Assembly: GCA_005281725.1 (NCBI GenBank)
Contig: SSBO01000012.1
Coordinates: 5,223,564 to 5,287,563, forward strand
Reading direction: 5' to 3'
DNA length: 64,000 nt
Origin: Wuchereria bancrofti
Lineage: Eukaryota; Nematoda; Chromadorea; Rhabditida; Onchocercidae
Shown: in pieces, positions 41,191 to 58,652 of the stretch
How the letters are laid out: each line of letters begins with the position of its first letter
Numbering within the stretch: the first letter of the stretch is position 1
The notes under the pieces: generated by a model
The model's database searches: none
What the model was told of the DNA's origin: nothing
Seen by the model: only the letters and a program-made list of their open reading frames with translations
Translations under genes and position numbers: made by a program

Positions 41191-44100
41191 ATATTGCTTC
41201 TTTGTTATTCATCTTTTATTCGTACACTTGTTGGTGAGAGCTGTATTGTTGATAAAATTTTTGTTAACTTATGTGATTTATTGTAATTTTATTTGTATAG
41301 TCACTTTCAAACTAAAATTATAGTAGTATAAGAACAGTTTTTGTTAGTTTTTGTTTCAATTTGCTTTTTTTATTTACATTGGAATGTATGCTAAAAATAT
41401 GGGAGCTGAGCAAATGTATAAAGTAAATTATAGACTATCATGTAACAGAAAGCCTTGCGAAGTACTTGGAATAACCTATAAAAGAACTAGATGTAGAAGT
41501 AATGAGCTTCCGAACTGTTGGCTTGTGAATAGTAGAAATGGTTCTATAAGTTGTGTTGCTTTAATTGCTTCTCATTTATAAATCATCCACATATTATGGA
41601 ATACTGCGGGGCATTTGAATCGTTCCGTGTTTCATTCCCATCATTTCTGTGTTTGGGTAGTTATGCTAAAAATTTAGTGGATCAGAAAGAATGCATGCTT
41701 CATTGTCATCATTAATCATTGTCACCTTATAGATGAAGACGGCAGTAGGACCACCAGTTTTTTTTATTGTTGTCCTCAAGAGACAAGTATGTCGTAACAC
41801 TTACTGTCTTTTGTAATTTTCAGGCACTTTTGATGAAGATTATGAAAGGGCGGCAAGAGTAGCACATAGATACACAAAATGCGATAATGGTACTAATATT
41901 AGTATGCAAATCGCACAGCATGTCGTCTACTCCTTGCAACACCATAGAAGTCGGTGTTCCTGTTCATGTTGCCAATTTGTCTGCGTTAACGCTGTTATCG
42001 TCATACACTTTCTCACAGTCTAATGACTTCTCCTAAAACGAGCTAATCCGAAATCAAAACTATCTCTTCTTTGAACGATTTTAATTCCTTTTCCTCTATG
42101 GTACATTAAATAAAAATTAGTTGTTCGAATCTCGCACTTGGTATTTTCTATGCAGGTATGGCACCTCGTAGTGAATTATATATTTGAAATACTCAACTTT
42201 CATTTCAATAAATTTATGATTACGTAAGAAAGTGTGTTATTTTTGTTTTTACAGACTTAAAAAGAAAATTGTTTTATTGGTGGATGCAAGGAACTGTATA
42301 AAGAAAATTATAAAATTTGTAAGCAAGGTATAATCTCCTTGGCACAGTTCACATGCTCTATCTCTTTAAGATACTTGAAGTATCACTAACGTTTTTGAAG
42401 ACCTCTAGTCTGTTGCGGACAGATCAGTTTAAAAACTGTTGTCGAACATTTTTAATAAACCGTACATCGCTATCTTATCTGAGAGGAGTATCAGTGTGTT
42501 GATCATACTAACTGGTACATATTATTTCGTTATTCGTTAGAATCATTCATTGGAAACTATTCCGAAGACTGTGATATACGCAGTTTACAAATTAGCAAAA
42601 CTCCGAGTATCTTTGAATCGAGTGACGTTGCTTACTGCACAACTAAGCTGCAAATGATAATGCTGATAGCAATAATGCTGATAGTGGTAATGAGACTGGA
42701 GTCAGAATACATCCCCCCACTGACGTATCTGTCATTCACAGTTGTCAATCAAATATAATGCTGTAGCAGTTGACTTTCTTTTCTCTATCTTTCCACATGT
42801 ATTCTCTTTTTCCGATTATTTTTACTTCAGCAGTATATTTTATCATGAATGCAAACATCCTTTCTTCTACAACTTTCAACGGAAAAAACAGACAATATTC
42901 ATCTCCTAATTTGCTCATCTGCTAACTTGTAAAATGTAAAGTCTATTTTATTTCAAATAAATACTAAATCAGTTAGAACCGATTCTTAAGATTTGATTTG
43001 GAGAAAGTTTGTGCATAATTTTATAGCACCTTCTTTTGTTTTGTTAATTTCTTTTATTCCTATATGCAGGGGACTTACTCAACTTCACTTCTAATTAACG
43101 AACTACTTCAATGGGCTTATGTGTACGGTAATTTTACAGTAATCATTTCCACAAAATCTGAGAAAATTTTAGAATTTATCACTTTCAGTTCGTATAAGTC
43201 ACGTATGTGTGTATGTGTTGATTGAACTGTTCTAATAAAAATCATATGGTAATGGCTGGACAAAAGCGATTCTAAAAATCATACTCATTGTTTTTTCAAA
43301 TCTCACTTCATTTATTGCCATCCGATAAGAGCTACGAAATTTTACTATTCGAAAAAACTACTTCAATAAACTGCTTTATTTGAAAATGGAACATCGAAAC
43401 ATAATTTTGTTTAAATATGATACTGGAAGATAATCTTTTGGTCATAACCCTTTGTTAAATCTTCTAAATCTTCTTAGAAAATGAAATTGAACAATAGAGT
43501 TATCATGAAGTATGAAGTTCTCATCTTTTCTTCCGCTAGGCATGACTTCGTGATGTAAACCGTCAATCAAGCCAGTCAGAGGAAGTGCAGTACAAGTAAG
43601 GAAATCAGTAGAAAAGACGCATGCAGTTTGTCTAGCGTCCAAGATTATCAACAAGCTTTCACGTGTTGACAACTTTTGGAATTTCCATTCCTTTTTTACT
43701 CCACACGACTTTTTCGATTTTCCAACAACTGTTTGCTTGTTTATGATCCGTATTTCTAAACATAACGCCTACTCATTTTTCGAAACTTTGGTACAATGTA
43801 TCTTATTAAAGTTATCACAGATAAGACTGCACTGTATTAAAATATTTGATTTTATCAACTCATTTTTTTCCAATTTTTTCAACTGGCCGGAATTTTCTAA
43901 GTTCGTTCATTGCACTATATGTTAGAAAAACAAAAACGCTCTGATATGTTTTTTATCTGATTTAGTTTTTGTCATATTTTATTTCCTCAGTAAAAATGAT
44001 GAAGCTAGAAGCTAGTTTTATTATATTTGATTATTTCTTGTCGAGAAATTTAAAAATCCCCAGTGTTTTGGGAAAGTTAAGTGATAAATTGGTATTTGGT

Positions 44101-47100
44101 TGAACAACCAAAGAAAAAAAACCAATTTAAAAATGAAAAGGTGTGCATGCATCCTAAAAAACCCAAGCATCCATAATAGGCAGTGGAAGTGTATTTAGCG
44201 AGTATTGCAACAAAAATGAACAGCAGGAGCTGGATTAAAGAATATGCCGACGAAAACTATAATGCATGTATCCGGAGGTTTTGCATTAATCAGTTTCAAA
44301 TTAATACAGCTGATTAACATTCAAATTAAAATGACTCAAATTAAAATAACATGACAGAACAAGACTGGTAAGAGAAGAAACAGCGACTGCTATCTTTTGT
44401 TTTGAATCGTTAGCTTAATTAGCACAATATAATTATGAATACCGTAAATTAAACGTTTAGATTGTAAAATGATTAAGATGTTGTTCTACTCATATGATTT
44501 ACAATCAGCCAAGTATATTCCCAATTTATTACTCATTATCATTACAGTTGTCTTATTCTCAATTAATTAACATTACATCTCAATGCTACGTATTTCGTCA
44601 TTTTACGACGCTCATATATAACACGTGAAAATGTCAGGGTCGAAATTTTTATTTATTACAACGTCTGCTGCATATCTTTGCAGGCAAAAAAAATTTCTGA
44701 AATTTTTTGAAAATACTCTCAAATTAAGCAAATTAGTAAGCTTATCTTCTCTTGAAGTGCAAACTAAAAATGCACAAGCAAAGTTCATGTGACAGGATCG
44801 ATGTCCTCCATTACTAATTCTATTATCTGTAAACACACTTTAAGCTTGTTCCTAATACTTAAAAGCTTAACAGTGCTCAAGTATTTCACCAGTTCCATAT
44901 TTCATTTACATTTCTTTTTAATTGATTCGTTTGCTTGTAGTTGTCGTATAGATACACATACTTTTTCATGCAAAGAAATGAATGAACATAGTTATCAATA
45001 TACAGTAGCTTGGTTATCAGGAAAATATTGCTGGAATAGAGTCAGTGCTAGAGAGTTTTTCCATGACGATAGAGGAGATGGCAGATCGGGAGAATCAAGA
45101 TTAACATGATAATTGTAGGGGTGACAGTACTCCTTGACAACGACACTTGCAGCACAACAACAAGATTAACCGAACTCCTATACACCTAAGTCACAATTGG
45201 GAACCTCAATGTCGAACTTATTTCAGAAATTAACAGTCAAAAATCTATGTTGAATGTAGTTCACAAAGTCAAAAGAGGTACACTACACAGTAAAATATAA
45301 GTGAAGTAGAAGCTAGTAGTAGGAAAGTTTGCCACTAGTAGAAAAATTCTGTCACTAAAAAAGGTTTGGTAACTTTATCATCTTCTATCCCAAATATCAA
45401 TGCGAGGTATATTGTGTTTGCTACTTACACTAATTTTCAAACTATGAAACTTATTTTTTAAGACAACTTTCTTTCCAAGCGCAAACATATTCCAAGAAAT
45501 GCTTACTGTTGCAATTCAGAAATCAAAACAAATCACAATTTATAACTGCAAATATATTATACGAAATAATGTACGCTTAATCGCTGATTGAATACATAAT
45601 CATCTCTGACCAGTCGCTTTTGCAGATATTTCGTGCGAAACAAGTAGTGTCAGCAAATAGGTGTGATGGTGTGATAGTTCTTTGCAGTATAATATATTGC
45701 AGGTGATTTGTTAAGAGGAATAGAAAAGATAGCGAAATGAAACATTATGAAATGAAATTTGTAGAATGGAATGATAAAAGACGAGAAAATTAGTCTGCAC
45801 AAAAACAAATGACCCTGCAATACAGTGTTAAATTATTGTTGGATGATAGGCTTGTCAGTCCCCTTCTTAGTGGATTAGCGCCGTAGAGAGCGGCAGATGA
45901 CCATAACAAACTATAAAAACAAAAACACGTGGACATACAAACAGACAGATGGAAACCCTATAATGAATTATCAAAAGGAATCAGAGACAATATATGTAAT
46001 AATAGTAGAAAGCAGGAGCAGGAAGTCATTAAACAAATCCTCTCAACCTACATGAATAGTCATTTAATTGCCTGTAATCCTAATATATTACAGATTTCAG
46101 ATCAAGTACAGGCTAGGTTACTCTACAACGGTACTAAGTGCACTCTTATTGAAACTTTGTAGGATTATGTTTAGTACTGCTAGTTTCCGAACTGCACATA
46201 ATTTTCTGCAAGATTTTCATAAATTTTGTTCAAAAAAAAAGGCTGCAAGGAGCTCTAAATCAATAAGTTTCTGCAGTTAATGCCGTAAAATTATATCCAG
46301 TAAAATGCATATCTTGTGCTTACTCAATCATGTGAATTTTACTGGATGATAACTCCCTAAAAACATTCACCTCACTAATTATTCTCGAAGAATAGAAGAT
46401 GAAGACAGCATGCGTTATTGATGGTATCTGTTTGCCAAATGTTCTATCACATTATTTATATTAACGAAAACAGTTTCAGTTAGATTTAACTAGGTCACGA
46501 CATCTTTTAAAACGAAATTTTCATAATTAACAAATAGTAATCATAGTAGAATAAAGAAAATTAGCAAGAAAAGTGTTTGTAAAGGAATTTGGAAGGAGAA
46601 ATAGAATGCTGATTGTATCGGAATGGGAAGGTGTCAGTAAGTATTACGTATAGGACAAAAAGTGTAAAGTAGAGCTCATCAGTGATAACAGACCGATTTT
46701 TCATTTTTTTTTTTCTTGTCAGTTTGATTTAAATCTTTTCCTTTTTAAGAACAAAGTTTAGTCATTACTTGCAATTCTGATAAAGGTTTTAAGCTTCTGA
46801 GTCTTATCAACTGATAGAATAGCCAATTGTATTGTTAATAGCGATTTCTAGAAAAATGAAGTAAAGTCAAATATCAAGTTTAAATACATTTTTGAGACAC
46901 AATAAAAGATGAAAATTTTTAAGATACAATAAAAAATGAATATAATCGAATCGAAAACATACTGCCAGAACACCAATCAAAATCTTTGAATGCGAATCAG
47001 TAAAAAGTACAGCAACAATCTTTGAGTGACATAGTAAAAGTATACCGCCTTTAAAATGCGATACCTGCGTTGACGGTACTAGTTAGGCGGTCAGTAAAAA

Positions 47101-48477
47101 GCGAAGAAAAATAATTACGCTGGAGACAAGTTCATATTAAATAACAACTGTTCTTGCTTGCCGTGAATGTTCCCAGTAACATTTCTAGCATCACATACAA
47201 TTAGTCGAAAAAGTAAAGTGGCTCTCATATTGCAGATAAATCAAGCACACAACATGAATCTGATTTACGCGATAAGCTATTTTTAATTTCAAAACAAAAT
47301 GTTAGGGGTAGTTTATGTTGGTGACTGAAAAATTGTTTAAAATGATTTCATTGGCATCTAAATATATTACAGATAAGTATACATAAAGTTTATGAAAAGT
47401 CATCAATCTATAACACAAAACAGAGGTACAAAATTTGCAGTTGCTAAAATTTAAATAACTGACGATAGCGAACAATGCAACACCAGGAGAATCTAACTTT
47501 AAAAGGCAGTTCAAATGATACCCAAAGAAAAGCTTGCGACCCCTTAGCCTTAAAAAACATTGATATAGATCTGAGAGAGTGAATTTGAAGGTATCATATT
47601 ATTCTACTGTCAATTCCATTCGTCGCTTTGATTTGCCAAAATCTCTATGGCAAAATAAGTTTCCAGGAAATGTTGGTTCTCTGGCCTCGAAATGATATGT
47701 GCACATTATATAAATTGATGTGGAAACAAATTACTTTAAAGACATTATCTTTTTCCAACAGCTTAGTTAGAAAAAGTTTAGATAAAAAACAAACTTTTGT
47801 GATCTTCTATTAATAACTTTAACATTGCTGATGGACAGATACTGATAGATGGAAAAATTTAACAAGACATTTATTTTACAAATTTAATAAAGCATAAAGC
47901 AGCTTGAGCCTACACTGTATAAAAATATTAATGCACCGAGTGCTCAATTTATTGCACCAAAATTGGTTAGAATAATGATTGAGCAATATTTTCTTTATGT
48001 ACATCTGATTTAAGGTATAGACCGGTAATTTGTTGCAACAAATTAGGAATGTAAAGGGTAATATAATGTGATATACATTTAAATTAATAGAAAGAAAATT
48101 TTCTAAATTTGTTGTCAATTAATGAAAATAGTCTAGAGAATAGAAATAATTCTCATCGATAGAAAAGATTTGGTGATTAAATAGAACGGTATAACAACCG
48201 TTTCAAGAAGACTTTTTAGAAAATAAAAAGAATCGAAATTATGAAGAACAGAAAAGAATCAAAATTATGAATTAAACGGGAAGACGGGGAATAGACTCTT
48301 CAAAAATAGAAAGGATGGCACATCCAAAAATTTTTGGATATGAGAAACATTTCACATGTAAGGAAAGGACTATAAAATATCGGTTTCAAGGAATGTACAT
48401 TAGGAGCGAGAAACAATTTTAAAAATAGTGAAAAAGTGACTGAATCATATAAAAATGCTTTTGATAACATCGTTCAT
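41191..48477. other. Seven-kilobase gene-poor region
   Basis: This is the 3' flank of the LanC pair and of the forkhead gene, which converge. I checked the longer open stretches (41351-41581, 44789-45109, 45929-46162) and found no domain, repeat pattern or chain of in-phase splice sites. No tRNA or rRNA is recognised. Confidence 0.45.
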
Positions 48478-50661
<2,184 letters not shown>

Positions 50662-53600
50662 AATAAATGCTGCAAATGACACATCTATCATTATCTTTAT
50701 CTGGTAAGCAAATGACTGTGACAAAGTAAATCAGTTTTAAAATGAGGAAGATTCCTTCAATTTGGTTGCTGAATACCGAATAACAGTTAGTAACTTACAC
50801 TTGGAACATGATGCTGGCCTTTCTGCGACAAGATCGGGGCATAGCTCCGAAATTTTAAATTTCGACATCCGTGGCGCAATACTCGCCTTATGTTTGTGAG
50901 AATTACAAAGCTGGACGAAATGTGAGTACTTTTCAAAGAAGAACAGTAGTAAATAAGCAAACAAACAAACAAACAGCTCGACAATCAGCACGGTATCACT
51001 CCGAGCATACAGAGATTTATGTCCTCCTCCAAGTCTCTCTGTGTGTATGCGTGTGCACTTCAGAGTGTCGTCTGTATGAATATAAATGCATAAACACACA
51101 CACACATACGCATACATATACACACATACATACAGATACAACAAACATGTAACATAAATGGTCCAATGATTGGTTGTTGAGGAAACGTATTGCCTTCATT
51201 ACAACATGTATCGTTTGGGGCGGGGCACATTTAAAAGAAGTGGGTGGTGCAAATGTCCAATGATGCTCCAATTGGTTTCACAGCAGGAGACGGTAGCAAG
51301 ATGAAGGTTGAAATGATTTGAAAATGCTTGAATAAACCAAAAAGGTAGAATTGTGATGGATTGAATTGATTGGAATAGAATTGAGTAAAATCAATGGATG
51401 CTTCATAACACATCAAATAGATATATCGTTGAAAACGACAAATTAACGAAGCATTCTCGACCTCATCTCTGTTTGTTGTACTGCTAATGCGTTCACTAGA
51501 CAAACAATTTCACCTACTTCTTTTTTGTTTATTATTTATTCACTCGTTTGTTTATTGCTCAAATTACCTGGAGATCTGCTTGTCACAGTGATACAAAAGA
51601 AAGGCTAATCTATAACAGTTTAAATCATTCTTTCCTTATCCATTACACTCTCTAGCCACCGTTTTTCAATCTTTCAAACTAAAAATTGTCACAGAAATAT
51701 ACATGGGAAAGATGACGAAGCGTAGTGAGGAATAAATATTCTCCAACAGGTACTACTGCATCTTATTAGGTACTAAATTAGTTTTGTATGAAAAAAAAAA
51801 ACTATTGAAGTACACATGGCCATTCAAATAGCATTGGCGAAACTGGTATTTCGAAAAATTCCACTGCGAATTTTGCTTTTGTACAAATAACGAGATCATG
51901 TTGTTTAATGGGATAAATATAGGCTTTTCAATAAGAGAACAGGAAAATTTTCGAATAATTCAAATTCAAGATCAGAGTCAAAAATTGGTGAAGCAGAATA
52001 ACTACCCAATTTGGTGCAGAATATTTTTTTTTAAAACAAAATTTCCCAGTCCGAAAAATGGTATCGTGAAACACTAACCATTAACATCATTTTTTGATAT
52101 AATTGTTAAAAAAAGCCTATAAAACCGAAGAACGATTCAAGATCTATAAATTGTGTGCTTAATTGTTTCATAATGGTAAAAGCCTTATATGTTCCAACTT
52201 ATTCTTGAAATGAACAGCTAACTTGATAGAGCATGATGATGTGAACAAGAGATCATTTCAACTTTCATCGATATTTCATTCACTCGAGATCAACAAACTA
52301 TCAGGATGTTTTGTAATGTATAGTACTAAAGAAGCTTAGATTTGATAAATGTATACTTTTCAAATAAGGAAGAACTTTAAAATGTTTAACGAGGTCAATA
52401 ATATTGTCTTATGAGAGTATAGAACAAATATCATGTTCATTTTACGCTGTTCATTTTACGAGTCAAAATAAGAAGGACAAGTAAGTTGTTGTTAAACAGA
52501 AGGCGAAAGATGAGTTGATGAAGCTTATCAAAGAAACAAGTGGCAAAAATAAGCTCCAAAAGTAGGAGATTTGACGACCATTCTAAACAAATGAGAATAA
52601 TGATGCTTATCAAATTGAAGCAGTAACATCCACACCAGAAACTCTTGCCTTATTGCCTACTTTGCATTTCGCTCTCTGGTCACCTTCGTACTTTCTCCGT
52701 TAAAGCTTTACATTTCGTCCTTTTTTTTTTATATAACCAAGAAAAAGCTTAAAGTTTAGTAGCATGAAAAGGGATTTTATATAAAATAATATTGCTGACA
52801 GCATTTTCCAAAGATCGTATTCTTACTGTTGTTTGCCTGTTATCGTTATTAACTATTAACATTTGTTTGTTTGATGGTCTAAGGAATCATTCAATTATGT
52901 CACATCGGGTGCGACATCATACCGCAGTGTTAAGCAATATATTTGATGGGCGTGGGTCGGTAGGATAATTAATCCCAAAATTGTTTTTCACGAATGAACT
53001 AACTATATGTCGTACTTATGATACCCACAGAGGAAGAAAAGCAAGGATTCTTCCCCTTTTACTTTTTTACTTGATCGTTTTACTTTTGAAGTTTTCTATT
53101 CTTCTCATACATGCATATTACTTTGTTCATTGGTATCAGTTTACAAACTTTCACATCTATCAATTTTTGATATCTCATTGGCCTCATTCGATTTCTGACG
53201 CTATCAGAAAAAATCATATTCACTTGCCCACCAATAATTACGATAGATACTGATATAAAAATTTCGTTACTTTAACTCTGCCACTACACTGTTAAAATTG
53301 ATCGAATGTTTAACAAACAGTGATTCTTCAAGAAATCTACACGGTGAGAGAAAAGCTTTGAAATGCTTCAATGAAATCTATTAATATAAATATGCCGTGT
53401 GTTATATTCATTTCAATGAGCTTACCAATTTCTGTTATGTGATTGCAATGATTCATACTTCCGCTCTATCTACTAAAAAAATACCGCAACAGTTATCGAA
53501 TTTTTTTGCCTTAGAAACTAATTTGGTTCTCCGATTACTACTTATTTTTCTTACACTCATCGTGAATTCTACAACAATTGTAAAACGAACCGTGGGAGAA

Positions 53601-56171
53601 TTCAGTGAAGCGAAAAGTCGAAAATTTACAGCAACAATGGCTGGTTGATTAAAAAAAGGAATAGAGAGGTAGAAATCCGTTTTCAAATATCTTATGAATA
53701 AAACGATAAGAGTAGTATACATCAACAATTTTTCCGGAAAAAAAGAATTATCTCTATTATTCAACTTCTATAAAATTTTTTAAAATCATTTATTATTTCA
53801 TTAGCAGCATAATAAGTGCAATTATTATATCATCAGTAAAAACTTGTGTAAGATGAAATCCTCTTTCATCTAATGTTAACTGTGCAAAATCATTGGTTCT
53901 ACACCTTTCAAGCATGATCTTTTCCTGATCCACTCCCCTTTTTTTTCAGCAGATTTCTGAATTTCTTCCATAGTCCCCTCTTTAATAACTTTTGACTTCA
54001 TCATTTAGTAATGCTAATCTTGTTAAATACCTGAAACTTTTCCTCCATTTCTTTTCCATCACTTTCATTCATTTTCAAATACATGATGGATCGAGTGGAA
54101 GATGTACGAATATTCCAGTCAATAGATAATGTACAAGCTGATTTCTGTCAATATTGAAAAATACTACCAGCATTCTCATTAAAGCTGTAATATAGGTATT
54201 CGCATATTAATTTATGAATTTCATGCTTGAGTACTTCCACTGCTTTTTTTTCTTGACGTTTTTATTGGTACCGTATCACCACTGATCATAACAAAGAATT
54301 CGTAAATTAATGCCGAACTAGTTTCACTTGTATAATTATTACAAACAACTCTGTGATACTTCATTTTTGTATGTTTGGAAATAACACGAACACTTGTGCC
54401 ACGAATTATCGTGAAACTAGTGGAAGGTTTACTACCGGATAATCAATTATTTCGATTAAATAATCGGAATAACTGATTCTTGCTTAACTTTAAAAGAAAT
54501 TTTGCAAAGTTAACAAAATTTAACGAAAATATGGAAAGTTATGAATGCTGCAGTGAAAGTGGCAAGACTACCATTAAACAGCAATCAAATAAAAGATGAA
54601 ATATAAGTGAATAGCTTACGGTTACGCGACTAAATTCAATAAGCAGTCACTGACAAAGAATGATAAGTGTTATTTTATCGGTGATGGTTACTGAATCAGT
54701 CTAACCGGGAATCTGCTGCAGTTGAGCAAACAAAAGGAAAATTTAGTAGAAAAGATATTATTAAAATAAGAGTAAGAAATGTATCAATCCAGGGTATTAA
54801 TGATATTAACAAATACTGCTACTGAGAGGTGCAAACAAGCAGTGCTCTTTATAGTAGTCACAGGGAGCTCTAAACACAAACATTGCTTATCCAGCACAGT
54901 ATTATCGCCAGACAATTTTTCAATTTATCCATACAGAGTAATCCCCACCTAAAATTTCAATTCTTTTCAGGAATCGGAAAAGAATCTAATTTCCTCGGGA
55001 CTTCAGGCATTTAACACTTGCAAAATTTCCCCGGTCTAATCATAGAAAAAGAAAAAAAAAACTTCCTTATTGTACGTCGCTGCTGCGGAAGAAAGCTGCT
55101 GAGCAATCAGAACTGAAATCGAAAAAAAAAGTGTTCTGAATTTCGACCGGAATTACAAAGCCACATAAATATGTCCTTATTACCTTAAGTATTCCTTAGC
55201 TTTCTTCGAAAAACTCCATTTGATACTTCTGGCACTGAATAGTAAAACAGTCAAAATACTAACATATAATTACAATGGATCCTCTGAAGGATGAGAAAAT
55301 TTGCAGAATAGAATATACAAATGTCATATGCTTGTTGATAATCAGTGAAACAAATGTATATTCATTAGCTTTGCAACGCACCAAATACAGGATTAATCAA
55401 CAATTACACCCAACAACAGGCGATTTCATGAAGTAATGAACAATCGTGAAAAATATAGCAACCATTCCATTGCATTAGGTACAAAAGAGGATTTCTTTCA
55501 ATAAAAAGGATTACACTCATTTAAGTATCAGTAATCCTACACATATGAGAAGTCCATTCATGTAATATCCGTCCTTTCAATTATTTAATCTTGACACTAA
55601 AATCTGCAGGGGATACTTCCTGAAAAACAACAACAACGACGACAAAAGAAAAACTTTCAGAATGAATTAAGAACTAGAAATTAGATACTCCACTTACTTT
55701 GCGGATTTTGGATAGGTGAGCCAGCGAGACCAAGGGTAGTTTACATATTTTACCGCATGGATAATAAGAGAATATAATAATTATTAAGTGAGAGCAATAA
55801 TTACTATAATAATTATTAAAAATAGAAGAAATGTGAAGTTAATGACTGAAATATACATTCAAAATATGCAGCATTCACTTCAATTATGCAGATTCCTTTC
55901 TAAAATTCACTCCTTTTTGTAGAATGCAATACCAGTGAAAAAAAAAATCAAGTAATAACTTTCACTACAGAGAAACATATATTGCAGTATAGTGAAACAT
56001 GGAATAAAGAAGATAATATCAAAATAAAGTATGAGAGACAATCAATAGTAAAGTAAATCGTCATGAAGGTTCTTTTTTATCAGAAATTAGTAGAATCACA
56101 AAGATTTCTGGTATCGATGTCTTTTATAAATGAATCGACGTTATAAAAATAAGCTAAATGACAGATCATCA
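50662..56171. other. Gene-poor region upstream of the forkhead gene
   Basis: Promoter of the forkhead gene and 3' flank of the CED-8-like gene. It holds a CA-type microsatellite at 51092-51140 and AT-rich palindromic sequence near 55770-55830 (AATAATTATT repeated in both orientations). No credible exon was found; the open frame at 52981-53253 shows no family. Confidence 0.45.
51092..51140. repeat. CA/TACA microsatellite
   Basis: A run of CA dinucleotides passes into imperfect CATA/CACA units. Several open frames on both strands here translate to cysteine or Thr-His ladders and are products of the repeat, not genes. Confidence 0.9.
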
Positions 56172-58607
56172 TTACAATTCTTCCATAACATGACTTGAAG
56201 GAGATAAAACTATTTGACTGGTTCGTATACGAGAACTTGAAACAGCACCTGTACGATGACAATGCACTATATTTGGATGAAAACAGCCATAGTACAGAAG
56301 CATAAAGAAAATCCCTATAAGAAATAAAAGGTATACTCCTATCTCTACATACTCTTTATACGGCAAAGTGTAGCGCTCATTACCCATAGCCATTTTCAAG
56401 AGAATCTGAAAATCATGAAAAAATTTAAGAGAGAATCTTTGTTTCAAGAAATAAAACCAACCGATCTCCTACTTTTGCCAAACAGTATAACTTTAAAAAT
56501 AAAGAAACGAACTAGATGCTATTCCAGCAATCTGACCATCTAATATATTTTAACGTGCAAAATTGTGGAACAAAATAATTATTTCGAATAATTAAATTTG
56601 TTGCTGAATTATTAATTAGGAACTTCACATGCAAAAATTTACAACAATTTCGATCGCTTCAATGCAATACGCCACAGTGTATCTATAACGTGATCGTCCT
56701 TCAGCCATGTTGTATGGGGCAAAAAAGTGAACAGCTGCACAAATTACAATCAAACCCACTTTCACTGATTTATTTTTAAATTTCGTCTCAAAAGGCTAAA
56801 AAAGAAAAAAGTGTATTACTCAAATGTGTGAAAACCCAGTTTAAAAGACTTATAAATTAGGGATATGGATTTGATTTCGAAACGATCTGTAAATGATTAC
56901 TTGTAGGATAGAAATGTGTGTAATGGATATAATGAAGTGTATTATAAATAAAGCCAATATCCAATACTGATAATTGAGTATGAACAGCACAAAACATATA
57001 TATCGCGAAGATACTGTGAAAATTCGCCACAATAACTGGAATAAAATCGTGAAAGGTATAAAACTTAATTATTTTGAGTATTAATAAACAGTGCTATTTT
57101 TTAATTAAGTATGAAGAAATCAACCTGCATTAAAGCACCACTAGGTGTGATATTCTCTTTATCGGGTCGACTCAATCGCAAGCTCCGGTGCTGGATGACA
57201 AATGACCAGCAAGAAGACAACAGAGAAAATGAAATTGAAACCACCTGTGTCAGCACTAAAAAAAATAACATGCTGCAACGCGGATAGGAATTAAAAAGAC
57301 ACTAATAAAACTGTAATACAAATCATCAGAAAGAAATCGGTAAATAAAGACCTTTTTTTTACAGAACAATGATGATGAACTGTTTATCAAAATGCATGAA
57401 GCATTCAGAAGATGTAATTTGCTATTTAGCAAAACTGAAAGCATCCTCTGCTTTCATAATCGAAAGGTAAAAACAGAATGTTCAGACAAAATGCGTTATT
57501 AAACATTTATTTATGATTACGCAACTTTTATAATTTAAGTTGAAAGTGTTAACATACTCCATTCAGGAAAATTATTCGATGGATTCAGTGAATAAAACGC
57601 ATGAGTCAATGCAATACCTTGTACAAGCATCTGAGGTACTGATTCCAAAAAAGCTTCAAAAAATCTACAATTAAGTAAACGGTAAAATACGGATGTCATC
57701 AACTGACATCACTCAGAGCGATTCTAATTTTAAGGGAAATGAAAACTTTAAATTTGTTTCTTCAGAATGTCATGTTTTTTTTTTTTTTTTTAAGAGATAA
57801 CCTCAGCAACGCTGCGTCCCTTTCTGCCTGAATCATAGCTATATATGAAGATAACTTTTCGCTTCTCTTTTCAGCCATCCGAAATTTTATTGCGGCTAAA
57901 ATTGCTTCCACATACCAGACTAATGGACTGATCTAAAGAGTCGAGATACATAATGCATAGAGTGACCTAACAAAACCAGTATCAAGACCGTTTGTAACAC
58001 AGAAAAAAATTAATATTAAAAGATTCCAACAAAAAAAAAAACCTGCAAAAGACACATAATAATGCGAAAAGTAAACTGTTTTGAGTATGCATGCTTCATC
58101 CCTAGCTGCACGGCACGTGCAGAAACATCGTCAATCCACCATATAAACGAAACAATATTTAAAATGAGAGAAGGTAAAACAGTAAGAACAGCAATGAATA
58201 TAAATGCCCACATCTAAAACTCAATATAATCACTATTCTTTCAAGATAATATAATATCAAGCAAAATTTGCGGCGAATTCCAAGAACTTTAAAAGAAAAT
58301 CGAGTGCATCGAAATTTAGCGTCTGTTTATACTAAAACCTGATTTACAAATAAAGAAAGAAAAAAATATGTACCCAAGAATACCGCTTGGTTAGGCTATT
58401 CCTTTTCCTCTCGCGTAAGCAATTAAGAACCAAAACCTACTCGATGCTCACAATAATGGATATAAGCAACCGTAGCATCACTGCCAATATCGGCCAAATA
58501 CGAGGCAGCTGAGAAGATGAAGCAGAAAATATCAAAATTGCGAACAGTAAGTTTTTGGGGTAGACGATCCGTGCAGTCCTTGAAAGCATCTGCAATATAA
58601 ATTATAG

Positions 58608-58652
<45 letters not shown>

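Noticed and set aside
41351..41581. 76-codon plus-strand frame after the LanC pair as a third operon gene
   Set aside because: No homology, no acceptor near a start codon, and cysteines show no pattern.
42110..42150. TTGTTCGAATC resembling a tRNA B box
   Set aside because: No A box upstream and no cloverleaf could be drawn.
50737..51271. Several overlapping open frames with Cys/Val/Tyr or Thr/His ladders
   Set aside because: They are translations of the CA/TACA microsatellite on both strands.
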